A model generated the notes under the pieces. That model saw only the letters and a program-made list of their open reading frames with translations, ran no database searches and was not told the origin of the DNA. A DNA stretch of 64,000 bases from positions 1,922,001 to 1,986,000 of the forward strand of contig CAVOKY010000005.1 in assembly GCA_963696645.1 (NCBI GenBank). Reading direction: 5' to 3'. This DNA is from JAMXLO01 sp963696645 (GTDB taxonomy: Bacteria; Pseudomonadota; Alphaproteobacteria; Acetobacterales; Acetobacteraceae). Made by a program: the position numbers and the translations under genes. The number at the start of each line of letters is the position of its first letter. Position 1 is the first letter of the stretch. Shown piece after piece: positions 33,740 through 43,151 of this stretch.

Positions 33740-36352
33740 ATGTTGGCAGGCATCATGCCCTTCCTCCCCATCCGACCGACCGGCCGCTTTCATCCGAGCT
33801 TCCTGTTCCGCCCCGAATCGGTCGCGCTGATCGGCGCCGGCTCGGCGGAGGGCGGCCAGATGCTGGCGAATCTCCAAGCCGGCGGCTTTGCAGGCAAAAT
33901 AATGCCGCTGGACGACGGCCATGGCCTCGACATCGCCGCGCTGCCGACCGCACCTGATCTGGCGGTGATTGCCACGCCGTCGGACGCAGTGCCGTCGGTC
34001 ATGGCGGCACTGGCGGCGAAAGGCACCTTCGCCGCGGTGGTGATCGGCGCAGCGGATGGCCTGGCCGATGCCGCCCGGCAGACTGGCGTGCGCGTGCTGG
34101 GCCCCGGTTCATTCGGCATTGCAGTACCGGGTATCGGACTGAACGCCTCGCGCGCGCACCTGCCGCCGCCGTCCGGCCGTATCGGTGTGGTGTCGCAATC
34201 GGCGGCGCTGTGTCGCGCCGTGCTCGACTGGGCGCAGCCCAACGGCTTCGGCTTCAGCCATATCGTCGGCATCGGCGGCAACGCCGATGTCGGCTTCGGC
34301 CTGGTACTGGACTGGCTATCGCGCGATCCCGGCACCGGTGCGATCCTGCTCGATATCAGGTACTTGAAGGACCGTCGGGCCTTCCTGTCCGCCGCCCGCG
34401 CGGCAGCGCGATTGCGGCCGGTGGTGGCGATCGGTCCGGGCAAGCTGCTGGCCGATCCCACCGGCGAGGCGCAGCGCGCTTTCGAGGCGGCGTTGCGCCG
34501 TGTTGGTGTGCTGTGCGTCACGCGGCTGGAAGATCTGCTGACGGCCGCCGAGACTCTGTCGCGTGCGCGTCCGGTGCGCAGCGAGGCGCTGGCCATCGTC
34601 ACAAATGCGATCAGCGCCGGCAGGATGGCTGCCGATGCGGTGCTGCGCGATGGACTGCAACTTGCGCCGGTGCCGGGTGCGGAGGATGGCATCGTGCAGG
34701 TCGGGCCGGACGCATCGCATCTGCTTGCCGATCTGGCGTCGTCAGCAGCCGCGGCACCGGGTGTCGGCGGCGTGCTGGTGGTGCATGCGCCGTCCGGTGA
34801 AGCGGATCAGGCGGCAATTGCGGCGCTGGCCTCACGTCGCATCACGATGCCGGTGCCGCTGTTGGTCTGCGCGATGGGTGAAACCACCGGCGCCGCGCAT
34901 CGACGCAGCCTGGTCGAGGCCGGCGTGCCGGTGTTCGCCATGCCCGAGCAGGCCGTGCGCGGCTTTCTGCATCTGGTGCACGACCGTCGCAATCGTGCCG
35001 CCGCCCGCGAGTTGCCCTCTGGTGCAGTGCTCACCGTGGCGCCGGACCGCACGACGGTGCGTGGCGTGCTTGCGGCGATGCGGCGTGCCGGGCGGCTGGC
35101 ATCGATGCAGGACGAGGCGCTCGATGTGCTGTGCGCGTACGGCATTCCGACGGTACCCACTCGCGCCGTCGCGTCGCCGGATGATGCGGTGGTGGCGGCC
35201 GGGTTGTTGGGGTTTCCCGCCGTGGTGAAGCTGCGGCAAAGCGAGCGTCCGGCTGCGCGCGGATCGGGGGGACTGGCGCTCGACCTGCACGACGCGGCGG
35301 AGGTTACCGTGGCCTCGCGTCTGCTCGCCGCGCGGCGCGCGCGACGATTGCCCGATACTGGTGGCGTTGCGCTGCTGGTGCAACGCCAGGCGGCGCATGC
35401 GCGCGAATTGCGCATTCGCGTGGCAGACGATCCGACGTTCGGCGCGGTGATCAGCTTCGGTCAGGGCGGCACCACGGCGGACATCGTGCGCGACATCGCG
35501 GCGGATCTGCCGCCGCTCAATCTGGCGCTGGCGCATGGCCTGATCGCGCGGACGCGTGCCGCTGCGACGCTGGATCGGCTGCGCGACATGCCGGCGGCCG
35601 ATGTCGAAGCGGTGGCGGAGGCGCTGGTGCGCGTCAGCCAGCTCATCGTCGATTTCCCGGAAATTTTCGAAATAGAAGTCAATCCGCTGCTTGCCGATGC
35701 GGACGGTGTGCTGGCGGCGGATTCCTGGCTGCGGCTGCGCGCCGCGGGCGATGCCGGCGGGGGACTGGCGATCACGCCCTATCCGGCGGACCTGGTGGAG
35801 CACTGGTCGGACCATGATGGCGAGCGTCTGACCATTCGCCCGATCCGTCCGGAGGATGCAGACCAGCATCGCGCGTTCTTCAGCAGGCTGTCGCCGCAGG
35901 ACATCCGCTATCGTTTCTTCACCGCCATACGCGAACTGTCGGTGGAACAGATGTCGCGCTTCACGCAGGTAGATTACGATCGCGAGATGGCATTCATTGC
36001 GGTACGCGAGGCGAGCGGCGAAACCGTCGGCGTCGCGCGGCTGGTGTGCCCGCCCGGCGCGGACGACGGCGAATTCGCGGTGATCGTGCAGGCCGACATG
36101 AAGGGCAGGGGGCTGGCGACCCATCTCATGCAGCGCTTGATCGATTGGGCGCGTGCGCGTGGCCAGCGGCAGATCGTCGGCCAGGTGTTGGCTGACAACG
36201 CACCGATGCTGGCGTTTGTCCGCCACCTGGGTTTCTCGGTCGAGCGAATGCCCGACGAGCCCGACGTCGTGGAAGCGCGGCTGGCGCTCGGTGCCGCCGG
36301 CGGCGAACGCGGTACGAAACCTTCGGTCGGCGAGCAAGGGCAGGCCGGCTAG
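33740..36352 (+). CDS. Pat-type protein acetyltransferase: ADP-forming acyl-CoA synthetase-like domains plus GNAT
   Basis: An 870-residue multidomain protein. In order it has a CoA-binding Rossmann domain (residues ~20-130, VALIGAGSAEGG), a succinyl-CoA-ligase-like domain (~135-300, GRIGVVSQSAALCRAVLDW), an ATP-grasp domain (~455-680, FPAVVKLRQS, EIFEIEVNPLLAD) and a C-terminal GNAT domain (~700-850, RLTIRPIRPEDADQHRAFFS, DMKGRGLATHLM). The synthetase His expected in an SHTG-type loop is replaced (LLADPTGEAQ), as in acetyltransferases of the Pat/YfiQ group, so lysine acetylation is more likely than acyl-CoA synthesis. GGAG precedes ATG 33740. A sirtuin at 12.4 kb could reverse it. Confidence 0.9.
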   Translation: MLAGIMPFLPIRPTGRFHPSFLFRPESVALIGAGSAEGGQMLANLQAGGFAGKIMPLDDGHGLDIAALPTAPDLAVIATPSDAVPSVMAALAAKGTFAAVVIGAADGLADAARQTGVRVLGPGSFGIAVPGIGLNASRAHLPPPSGRIGVVSQSAALCRAVLDWAQPNGFGFSHIVGIGGNADVGFGLVLDWLSRDPGTGAILLDIRYLKDRRAFLSAARAAARLRPVVAIGPGKLLADPTGEAQRAFEAALRRVGVLCVTRLEDLLTAAETLSRARPVRSEALAIVTNAISAGRMAADAVLRDGLQLAPVPGAEDGIVQVGPDASHLLADLASSAAAAPGVGGVLVVHAPSGEADQAAIAALASRRITMPVPLLVCAMGETTGAAHRRSLVEAGVPVFAMPEQAVRGFLHLVHDRRNRAAARELPSGAVLTVAPDRTTVRGVLAAMRRAGRLASMQDEALDVLCAYGIPTVPTRAVASPDDAVVAAGLLGFPAVVKLRQSERPAARGSGGLALDLHDAAEVTVASRLLAARRARRLPDTGGVALLVQRQAAHARELRIRVADDPTFGAVISFGQGGTTADIVRDIAADLPPLNLALAHGLIARTRAAATLDRLRDMPAADVEAVAEALVRVSQLIVDFPEIFEIEVNPLLADADGVLAADSWLRLRAAGDAGGGLAITPYPADLVEHWSDHDGERLTIRPIRPEDADQHRAFFSRLSPQDIRYRFFTAIRELSVEQMSRFTQVDYDREMAFIAVREASGETVGVARLVCPPGADDGEFAVIVQADMKGRGLATHLMQRLIDWARARGQRQIVGQVLADNAPMLAFVRHLGFSVERMPDEPDVVEARLALGAAGGERGTKPSVGEQGQAG

Positions 36353-38508
36353 CCGAGCTGAACTTCACGCCCCGCCAGTTGTGGGCTCGACATGACACGG
36401 TCGGTGGGAAATATGGCCCGCACCGTCGTGCCCACGCCCGCCTTGCTCTCGATCGTCAACGAGCCGCCGTGCATTTCGATCAGCTTACGACAGATCGCCA
36501 GCCCCAGGCCGGTGCCGCCGAACTGCCGCGCTATCGAGCTGTCCGCCTGGCGGAACGGTTCACCGAGATATTCCAGTGCCGATTTCTCGATGCCGATTCC
36601 GGTATCGCTCACCACCAGGGCCAGGTCGCCATTGCCGGTGGATTCCAGCCGGACGGTGACAGTGCCTGCCGCCGGCGTGAACTTGATCGCGTTGGTCAGC
36701 AGGTTGAGCACGATCTGCCGTACGGCCTGGCCATCGGCCCGCAGGATTGCCGATCCGGTGTCGTTCGGCCATTCGATCGTCACGCCGCTGCGGTGCGCGC
36801 GAAGCCGCAGCATGCCGAGACTGCTGCTGACAACAGCCCCGATGTCCACCGGTTCGTCGATGAGTTCGTAGCGTCCTGCTTCGATCTTCGAGAGGTCCAG
36901 CACGTTGTTGATCATATCCAGCAGGTGTCGGCCGCTCTCATTGATGTCCTTGGCATACGCCGCGTGATCGCCTGATATGCCGGCGCCGATCAGCTCGGAA
37001 AATCCGATGATCGCATTCAGCGGTGTCCGCAGTTCGTGGCTCATGTGGGCGAGGAACTCGGACTTGGCGCGGCTCGCTGACTCGGCACGCTCCTTGGCAG
37101 CCCGCAATTCCGCATCGGCCGCGACTTCGCGACCGAAATCGCGTCCCGTACCGCGATAGCCCAGAAAATGCCCGTCGCTGCCGAAGATCGGATCGCCGTT
37201 GACGATCACGTGGTGGACGTCGCCTCGATCATCCAGGTACTGATAGCGGAAGTCGCGAAACGGTCGTCTGGCCTGCAGGTCTCGCCTGTGACTGATCCAC
37301 GGTTCGACCGAGGTATCCGCGTTGGACAGTTCCCACCGCGTTTTGCCGACCACGGTCGATGGATTGTCGTCAAGGATCGATGACCGGCTGATGAGGGAGG
37401 TGAAGCGCAGGTCGGCATCCTGTTCCCAGTACCAGTCCGAAGCCATTTCAGCGAAGTTGCGCATCCGCTGCTCGCTGGCAGCCAAGGCATCCGCCGACTG
37501 CCTCAGCCGGATGTTCTGTGCTTCCTGACGGCGGAACTGCACCGCGAGCACGCCGGTCAGTACGGCAAAGCCGATAGCCGCGCCGAAGCCCGCCAGAATG
37601 ATCTGACGGGCTTCGCTCCGCCATTCGTCGAGCGCGGTCTGTTCGGTTCGGGACACGACCATCATCAGCGGAAAGTCGCGCACTGGCACGGCGGCAGCCA
37701 AAGAGGCGATGCCGGTCTGCGGATCCGACATGCGATAGACGCCATCGGCCGCGGCAAATTTCTGGTCCGAGGGCGGTGACGGCTCGCGGCGCGCTCCCGC
37801 CAGCGGCGCCGGTGCGGGATAACGCGCGAGCAACACCCCATCATGGCGATACAGTCTGACCGATTCGCCCGGCAGCAGATTGATTGCTCCGTAGAACTTC
37901 ATGAGATACGGGATGTCGATCGCGGCGACCACGAGCCCCAGGAACACGCCATTCGGGCCATCAATACGACGGGCGGCGAACACCGTGGGATGGTCATTGT
38001 AACGGCTGTCGTGAGGCGCGCTCAGATACGGTCCGGATTCGTCGTGTCCGACGAAGTGCTGGAAATAATCGCGATCCGACGCGTTTATTGTGGGGATTGG
38101 CCAGGCGCGGGAGAAGTTCACCAGCGCTCCGGCTGAGTCGACTAGCAGGATCGCGTTCGCCTCGGGCAGGCTGCGCACTCTGTCCACCAGATACTGGTAT
38201 GTGGCGGCATCCCGCAACTGGTTCGAGAACTCGGCTGGCGTCGTTGCGCTCCGTTGCGCGCGCTCCTGCACATCACTCAACAACACATCGACAACGTGCA
38301 GATAGCGCGAGGTCTGCTCGCCGAGTACGGCACCGATCGTCGCCAGATCGGCCTGAGATTTTCGGATATCATCCGCGTATTGCACCCGGACGGCGACTGC
38401 CGCCACGGCAATCGTGAGGACAACGAGGCCGGCACCGATCGCCATGACGCGCCGGCTGGTTCGCGGCAGGCGTGCGGCCGGCAAGCCTGCTTCCCCCAGC
38501 TTGTTCAT
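36349..38508 (-). CDS. Membrane sensor histidine kinase with dCache and PAS domains
   Basis: A 719-residue kinase. One membrane helix (residues ~22-42) leads to a ~270-residue periplasmic dCache-like sensor (SDRDYFQHFVGHDESGPYLS). A second helix is near residue 310-330 (IILAGFGAAIGFAVLTGVLA). A PAS domain follows (DWYWEQDADLRFTSL to GYRGTGRDF). HisKA has the phospho-acceptor in FLAHMSHELRTPLNAIIGFS, and the ATPase has NLLTNAIKF, DTGIGIEKSALEYLG and GGTGLGLAICRKLIEMHGG. No response regulator is adjacent, so it is an orphan. Upstream in-frame ATGs at 38520, 38529 and 38550 are alternative starts. Signal unknown. Confidence 0.9.
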   Translation of the reverse strand: MNKLGEAGLPAARLPRTSRRVMAIGAGLVVLTIAVAAVAVRVQYADDIRKSQADLATIGAVLGEQTSRYLHVVDVLLSDVQERAQRSATTPAEFSNQLRDAATYQYLVDRVRSLPEANAILLVDSAGALVNFSRAWPIPTINASDRDYFQHFVGHDESGPYLSAPHDSRYNDHPTVFAARRIDGPNGVFLGLVVAAIDIPYLMKFYGAINLLPGESVRLYRHDGVLLARYPAPAPLAGARREPSPPSDQKFAAADGVYRMSDPQTGIASLAAAVPVRDFPLMMVVSRTEQTALDEWRSEARQIILAGFGAAIGFAVLTGVLAVQFRRQEAQNIRLRQSADALAASEQRMRNFAEMASDWYWEQDADLRFTSLISRSSILDDNPSTVVGKTRWELSNADTSVEPWISHRRDLQARRPFRDFRYQYLDDRGDVHHVIVNGDPIFGSDGHFLGYRGTGRDFGREVAADAELRAAKERAESASRAKSEFLAHMSHELRTPLNAIIGFSELIGAGISGDHAAYAKDINESGRHLLDMINNVLDLSKIEAGRYELIDEPVDIGAVVSSSLGMLRLRAHRSGVTIEWPNDTGSAILRADGQAVRQIVLNLLTNAIKFTPAAGTVTVRLESTGNGDLALVVSDTGIGIEKSALEYLGEPFRQADSSIARQFGGTGLGLAICRKLIEMHGGSLTIESKAGVGTTVRAIFPTDRVMSSPQLAGREVQLG

Positions 38509-38715
38509 AGCTCGTGTCATTCGCGTCATTCGACCATAGGACGCATGCATATGAAAGGTCGATCTGCTCAGGCGGCATCGTGAATTGCTCCATCCGAAGT
38601 GACAACGGCAGCCGCGATGCGACCACCGGAGCGGCGCCGACATCCCAGCGCGGCCAGCGGAATTGGTTCCCCTATCGCGATCGACCCGCTACTCAATGCT
38701 GTCGGGAGGTTCGTG

Positions 38716-40050
38716 GTGTTCAAGCAGTTACCCCTGCGGCTGCGTTCGGCCGCCTATGCGCTGCGCGGCGGCTTCCTTATCCGGCCGCTGGTCATCGCCG
38801 TGGTACTCGGCCTGTGCGGTGCTGTGCTGTCGTCGCTCGAAGAGGCCAGCCTCGCGGTCTCGGCGTGGGTTCCCGCCACACTGTTCCCGTCCCGCAGCGA
38901 CCCGCAGATTGCCCAGGTAATCCTCAGCGTCATCGCCACCTCGATCATGACGGTCGTGTCGATCGTCTTCGCCATCCTGCTGATGACGCTGACGCTCGCA
39001 TCGATGCAGTTCTCGCCGCGCATCCTGATCAGCTTCGTCCGTGACCGTGGCACCCAATGGACACTCGGCGTCTTCCTCGGCACCTTCTCCTATTGCCTGG
39101 CGGCGCTGCCCGCCGCCCGCTCCGCGCCATATCCGTTTGTGCCGGTGCTGACCGTCATCGGCGCCATGCTGCTGGCACTGGTCTCCGTTGGCTGGCTGAT
39201 ATTCTTCATCCATCACATCTCTCAGGCGATCAGTGTGAACCACATCGTGGATCGCATCGCGCGCGAGACCGAGTTGGTGATCGACGAACTGATGCCGCGC
39301 CGGCGGGACCACTTCCACCGCCCGGAGCCTCCGGATTACGTGCCGGAGGAGCGGGAGTTCCCGATCCTGAACGAAGTCTCCGGCTACATCCGCTTCATCG
39401 ACACCAGGCGGCTGGTCAGCTTCGCGCGGATGCACCATCTGCGGGTGCGCGTCACCCGTCGGGTCGGCCATTTCGTGCCGGCCGGTGTGCCGCTGCTGAT
39501 GGTATCCCGACGCAGCCGGCTGGACCGTGACCACGCCGTGGACCTGACGGGGGCATTCGACATTGGTCCGATGCGCACGCTGCAGCAGGATGTCGAGTTC
39601 GGCGTCATCCAGATCGTCGATATCGCGCTGCGCGCCATATCACCCGCCGTCAACGATCCCAGCACAGCGATAAGCTGCATCGATCAGCTCTCGCGGATCC
39701 TGATCCGCTGGGTTGGGCGTTATCCACCGGAGTCCCGGCTGTTCAGTCCGCCGCACGTGCTCCGTGTGGTGGTGCCGTGGATCGGCATCGAGGGATTGCT
39801 GGACACCGCCATCGAGCAGATCCGCGCCTATGCCACGACCGATGCTCCGGTCAGCCTGCGGCTGCTGCGACTGCTGTACGACGTCGCTGCCACGGTCGAA
39901 AACGCTGCGCTGCGCCGGCACATCGTCCAGCGCGGCGCACGCATCGTCGAAGGCTGTCGCGGGCGGCTGCCAGCGGATGACCTCGCGCGCCTGGAGCACC
40001 GTCTGGCGGAAGTCGAAAGCATCGACGGCAGTGTGCGATCGGTGGGATAG
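38716..40050 (+). CDS. DUF2254 predicted membrane protein
   Basis: About 444 residues. Four hydrophobic segments occupy the N-terminal ~180 residues (FLIRPLVIAVVLGLCGAVL, SIMTVVSIVFAILLMTLTLA, FLGTFSYCLAAL, GAMLLALVSVGWLIFFIHHI). A soluble C-terminal domain includes YIRFIDTRRLVSFARMHHLR, FVPAGVPLLMV and RAISPAVNDPSTAISCIDQL. This is the DUF2254 pattern; function is unknown. GTG 38716 has GGGAGG six bases upstream and gives the family start, better than ATGs at 38599/38617. It is divergent from the kinase gene. Confidence 0.85.
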   Translation: MFKQLPLRLRSAAYALRGGFLIRPLVIAVVLGLCGAVLSSLEEASLAVSAWVPATLFPSRSDPQIAQVILSVIATSIMTVVSIVFAILLMTLTLASMQFSPRILISFVRDRGTQWTLGVFLGTFSYCLAALPAARSAPYPFVPVLTVIGAMLLALVSVGWLIFFIHHISQAISVNHIVDRIARETELVIDELMPRRRDHFHRPEPPDYVPEEREFPILNEVSGYIRFIDTRRLVSFARMHHLRVRVTRRVGHFVPAGVPLLMVSRRSRLDRDHAVDLTGAFDIGPMRTLQQDVEFGVIQIVDIALRAISPAVNDPSTAISCIDQLSRILIRWVGRYPPESRLFSPPHVLRVVVPWIGIEGLLDTAIEQIRAYATTDAPVSLRLLRLLYDVAATVENAALRRHIVQRGARIVEGCRGRLPADDLARLEHRLAEVESIDGSVRSVG

Positions 40051-40077
40051 CTGTGCGAATTCAGCCGGCGGGCTGCA

Positions 40078-40521
40078 TCAGCCCAGGAACGCGACCACGA
40101 TGGTGACGATGCCCAGCACCAGGTTGACGGCAATCAACTTGCGGATGCGATCGATGCTGGCAGCGGCGGTGGCGCGATCGGTGGTGCGGCGGAAGCGGGC
40201 ATAGGGGCCGAACACGATCAGAACGAACACCGCGCTCATGATCAGGCCCAGCAGCATCATGACGTGGATATTCCAGCCGACGTAGGCCATGCCGCCGTAG
40301 AAGCCGAACAGCACGGCGAAACCACTGATCAGGATCAGCGGCATGGCGTGCCATACCACCAGGAAGAAGCGCCGAAACACCTGCGTGTGAAGTGCGATGC
40401 GCTGGATCGGCTCGAGTATCGACAGGCTCGGCCGCAGCACGACGTAGGCGAAAAACATGCCACCCACCCAGATCACGGCGCACAGCACGTGGATCGCCAG
40501 CACCCATCCCCAGATCTTCAT
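40078..40521 (-). CDS. CopD-like four-helix membrane protein
   Basis: A 147-residue inner-membrane protein with four hydrophobic helices (residues ~5-28, 50-72, 80-105, 125-145). LAIHVLCAVIWVGGMFFAYV and VWHAMPLILISGFAVLFG match the CopD/YpmB-like copper-resistance domain, whose His residues in TM1 and TM2 may bind heme or metal. ATG 40521 overlaps the stop of the ParA-like gene upstream, so the two are coupled. Physiological role uncertain. Confidence 0.82.
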   Translation of the reverse strand: MKIWGWVLAIHVLCAVIWVGGMFFAYVVLRPSLSILEPIQRIALHTQVFRRFFLVVWHAMPLILISGFAVLFGFYGGMAYVGWNIHVMMLLGLIMSAVFVLIVFGPYARFRRTTDRATAAASIDRIRKLIAVNLVLGIVTIVVAFLG

Positions 40522-41147
40522 TCGGTCAACTCCCGCAGTTCGTCCAGCAAGGCGCGCAGTTCCGCGGCGGCGGTGGAGCGCGGCGCGGCCTCGGTGACGC
40601 CCAGGCCGGCGGCGAAGGCATGCGCGAAGCCGGCACGATTGCCAAGGGCTGAGCGCAGCAGCGGGAGGCGGCGCGCGGCCAGGTCGGCTGCGATCGTTTC
40701 GCGCAACCGCGAGGTTGGCGGGACGCGGTTGAACACCAGATGCGCGGGGCGCCGTTCCTCGCCGGCGAGCTTGAGCGTGCCCTCGGCCGCCCAGATGTCC
40801 GGCAGGCTCGGCTGGATCGGCACCAGAACGATATCGGCGGCGCGGACCGCGACCCGGGCGTCGGTGTCGAGCTGTGGCGGGCTGTCGATCAGCACCACGT
40901 CATGGTCGCGTTTGAGCCGGTCCAGTTCGGCCGGCAGCCGCCAGCCGGATATGTCAGAGAAGGCGAGGGTCGCCGCCTGTTCCAGGCGTGCGCGGCGCAG
41001 GCTGTGCCAGCGTCCGAGGCTTTTCTGCGGATCGATGTCCAGCAGCGCGACACGCCGGGATTGTCCGAGAGCGGCGGCAAGGTTGGAGGCCAGCGTTGTC
41101 TTGCCGGTGCCGCCTTTCTGCTGCGCGACTGTGATGACCACCGCCAT
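40518..41147 (-). CDS. ParA-family ATPase
   Basis: A 209-residue deviant-Walker ATPase. It begins VITVAQQKGGTGKTTLASNL (deviant Walker A, KGGTGKTT), then LLDIDPQKSLGRWHSLR, VVLIDSPPQLDTDARVAVRA and VLVPIQPSLPDIWA. No ParB-type gene or parS-like cluster is beside it, and it is coupled to the CopD-like gene, so a chromosome-partition role is not supported. Such short orphan ParA proteins may position cellular cargo. ATG 41147 matches the family start; the frame extends 18 codons further upstream. Confidence 0.88.
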   Translation of the reverse strand: MAVVITVAQQKGGTGKTTLASNLAAALGQSRRVALLDIDPQKSLGRWHSLRRARLEQAATLAFSDISGWRLPAELDRLKRDHDVVLIDSPPQLDTDARVAVRAADIVLVPIQPSLPDIWAAEGTLKLAGEERRPAHLVFNRVPPTSRLRETIAADLAARRLPLLRSALGNRAGFAHAFAAGLGVTEAAPRSTAAAELRALLDELRELTE

Positions 41148-41381
41148 GGTTGCGACTCCGCTGACCCGGCGACAAGTTGTAGCAGGTTCTGTCGTCGGCA
41201 CCGGGATCGATTGTCAGACCGAACGGGTCGGATGCGGCCACCGTGTCGATGGTGCGGAGTCGGATGTCCCCGCTTGACGCTTTCCATTTACGGACGCCTG
41301 GGTTGCGTTTCCCGAGACAGGATGAACTCTTCATGAGTAAGGTTCTTGGCAGCTTTCTCCCACGCCAGCGCGGGTCGGCCG

Positions 41382-41603
41382 TCATTGATCATGGGGCAGC
41401 GGATTCGGATCGTCACCCGCCGATCTTTCAGTCGCAAGCTGATCGAACCGGTCTGCCAGTCGTATCAGTGCGTCCCTGATAGCGGCGGTAGAGGCGCTGG
41501 CTGCCATCACTCGGTATGCAGAAGCCCTCTCGCTGAGTTGCTTGGGTGTCAACTCTGATAGATGTGGGCGGGGTTCCCTGTCGGGCACGGCACGACCAAT
41601 CAC
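41382..41603 (-). CDS. Small helical protein, paralogue of the one at 33.4 kb
   Basis: A 73-residue predicted two-helix protein with core LSERASAYRVMAASASTAAI and LIRLADRFDQLATER. It aligns with the product of 33397-33642 (about 45% over the core by eye). The N-terminus is Pro/Arg-rich and there is no signal peptide. Function unknown. It stands alone between the ParA-like gene and a remnant-rich region. Confidence 0.55.
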   Translation of the reverse strand: MIGRAVPDREPRPHLSELTPKQLSERASAYRVMAASASTAAIRDALIRLADRFDQLATERSAGDDPNPLPHDQ

Positions 41604-41900
41604 TCTGGCCGTTTTGGCGATCCCAAAATGCCGCAGGACGGTGACGACCGCGCGGTCAAGCAGAGTGTAGTTCTACTGCGCTAATGAACCGTTCACACAG
41701 GGCGTTGTTGCATGCATTACGCTCAATCGCATCGGCTTGTTGACTGCGACGGCTCCTGTAGTGCCATTGTATTCCGTCGCGTGTGCCAGTTTGGACTGCC
41801 AAACGCCGGGTACAGCCCGAAATCGGATCGGTCTGCGGACTCGATCCCGGTTGATCAGCAACTCGGAGCCGCGCCGGGCAGCATCATGCGTCCGGCATGC

Positions 41901-42065
41901 CAATGCACGGCGCGGATCAACCGGCTTTTCAGCCGGCTCCGTCTCGAAATACAGTTGTATTCCCGACGTGACGCCGGTGTCGCCCAACACGTCCAGCTTT
42001 TCGCCGGCCGCGATGGTACGCTTTCCCTCGGAGAATGCCGGGCCGACCATGCCGAATTGCTGCAT
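41901..42065 (-). pseudogene. Fragment resembling the end of an EnvC-like M23 (LytM) domain
   Basis: Within a 157-codon leftward ORF (41673-42146), about 55 residues resemble the end of a degenerate LytM domain: AAGEKLDVLGDTGVTSGIQL, then LYFETEPAEKPVDPRRAL. Catalytic M23 enzymes have HLHFE here; divisome activators of the EnvC type have LYFE and are inactive. The remaining ~250 residues of such a protein are absent and the flanks are not protein-like, so this is probably a remnant. Confidence 0.35.
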
Positions 42066-42617
42066 GGCAGACAGCGTACCGCGGAAGATCGACCCGCGCA
42101 GCAGCAATCCTGGCACGCAACCATTGGCCAAATGGCCGCAAGTCACTGCCGCGCGTTTGGCGAATCCGTGACCGGCATGTGGGCAATTGCATGTAAACCG
42201 GTCATGTACATTGGTTTTTTGAGACGTTTTGGCGCCGATAGATTATCTCGATAACCGAAGTGGCGAGTTAGGGCTCAACGGCTGCTACCTTGCTGCATCG
42301 GTCTGTCACCTGATTGACAGAAGCGGCGGCAAGGGGCGGAAAAATGAAGTTGAATTTCCAGGCCGATGACGCCTGATGGTTGTTCATCACGGGACAATGC
42401 GCGGATTTCGATATTGCCAAGAAGGCACTGACGGGCTGGTAGCAGAGATCTCCACCAACCGCGTTAAGTGAATTGATTGGGCACTATTTGAAAGCTTCGC
42501 GCTAAACCCAACCGTGCGGCTGGCACGCTGATTGCTCATGCCAAGGAGTATTGGGGGCTGTGCGAGAGTCTGCAATCGATGCCGGACAGGGGGCGGTTGC
42601 AATTTTGGAGGTTGGGC

Positions 42618-42821
42618 ATGGTTACGCTGGTGCTGCTTTTCTGCCTTGGTTCCGGTAACGCTCAATGCGTAGAACGCCAGCCCGTCTATGAGGAACCGTT
42701 AGGATTGATGGCTTGCATGGTCGGGGGACAGTTCGCGGGTGCGGAGTTTCTGCAAACGCATCCTGGCTGGCGACTGGCAAGCTGGCGTTGCGAGACCGGC
42801 CCGCGGAAAGTGCCGGCCTGA
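42618..42821 (+). CDS. Small secreted Cys-containing protein
   Basis: A 67-residue protein with a short signal-peptide-like N-terminus (MVTLVLLFCLGSGNAQ) and a mature part with Cys residues at CVERQPVYEEPLGLMACMVG and HPGWRLASWRCETG. The spacing of three Cys and the HPGW-L--W-C ending look conserved and resemble small hypothetical proteins common in alphaproteobacteria. GGAGGTTGGGC precedes ATG 42618. Role unknown, possibly periplasmic. Confidence 0.6.
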   Translation: MVTLVLLFCLGSGNAQCVERQPVYEEPLGLMACMVGGQFAGAEFLQTHPGWRLASWRCETGPRKVPA

Positions 42822-43151
42822 CAAGCTATGCCGAGCTAGCCGGTTGGTGCGGCGGCAGGCATCGGACTTCACTGATTTTACCGACGATCGATCCGATTTA
42901 ACACCAATCAATCCGCAACTTCGGCCACCCGTGGCCTACATACCAGCCTGCATTCAAACATCCGGCTGAAGATACACTTCCTGGAACCTGCAACAGCTTC
43001 ACTACCGATGTCGCATTGGGCCTGGGCATTGGATGGCAGGCAAGAATGGGTACCACCGCCCATGCGAAGGCGGGTACACCGGAGGGCGAGCGTCGGTTTA
43101 TTGGGTGATGGGTGCCAGTGCCGATGGTGGCTGTGATCGCCAGGAGGCTGT
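42822..43151. other. 330-base stretch with no recognised feature
   Basis: Several short ORFs exist on both strands but none has a ribosome site plus protein-like sequence. Nothing functional was recognised. Confidence 0.4.

Noticed and set aside
40518..41147. Replicon partition locus (parAB)
   Set aside because: The ParA-like gene has no ParB partner or parS cluster and is coupled to a CopD-like membrane protein.
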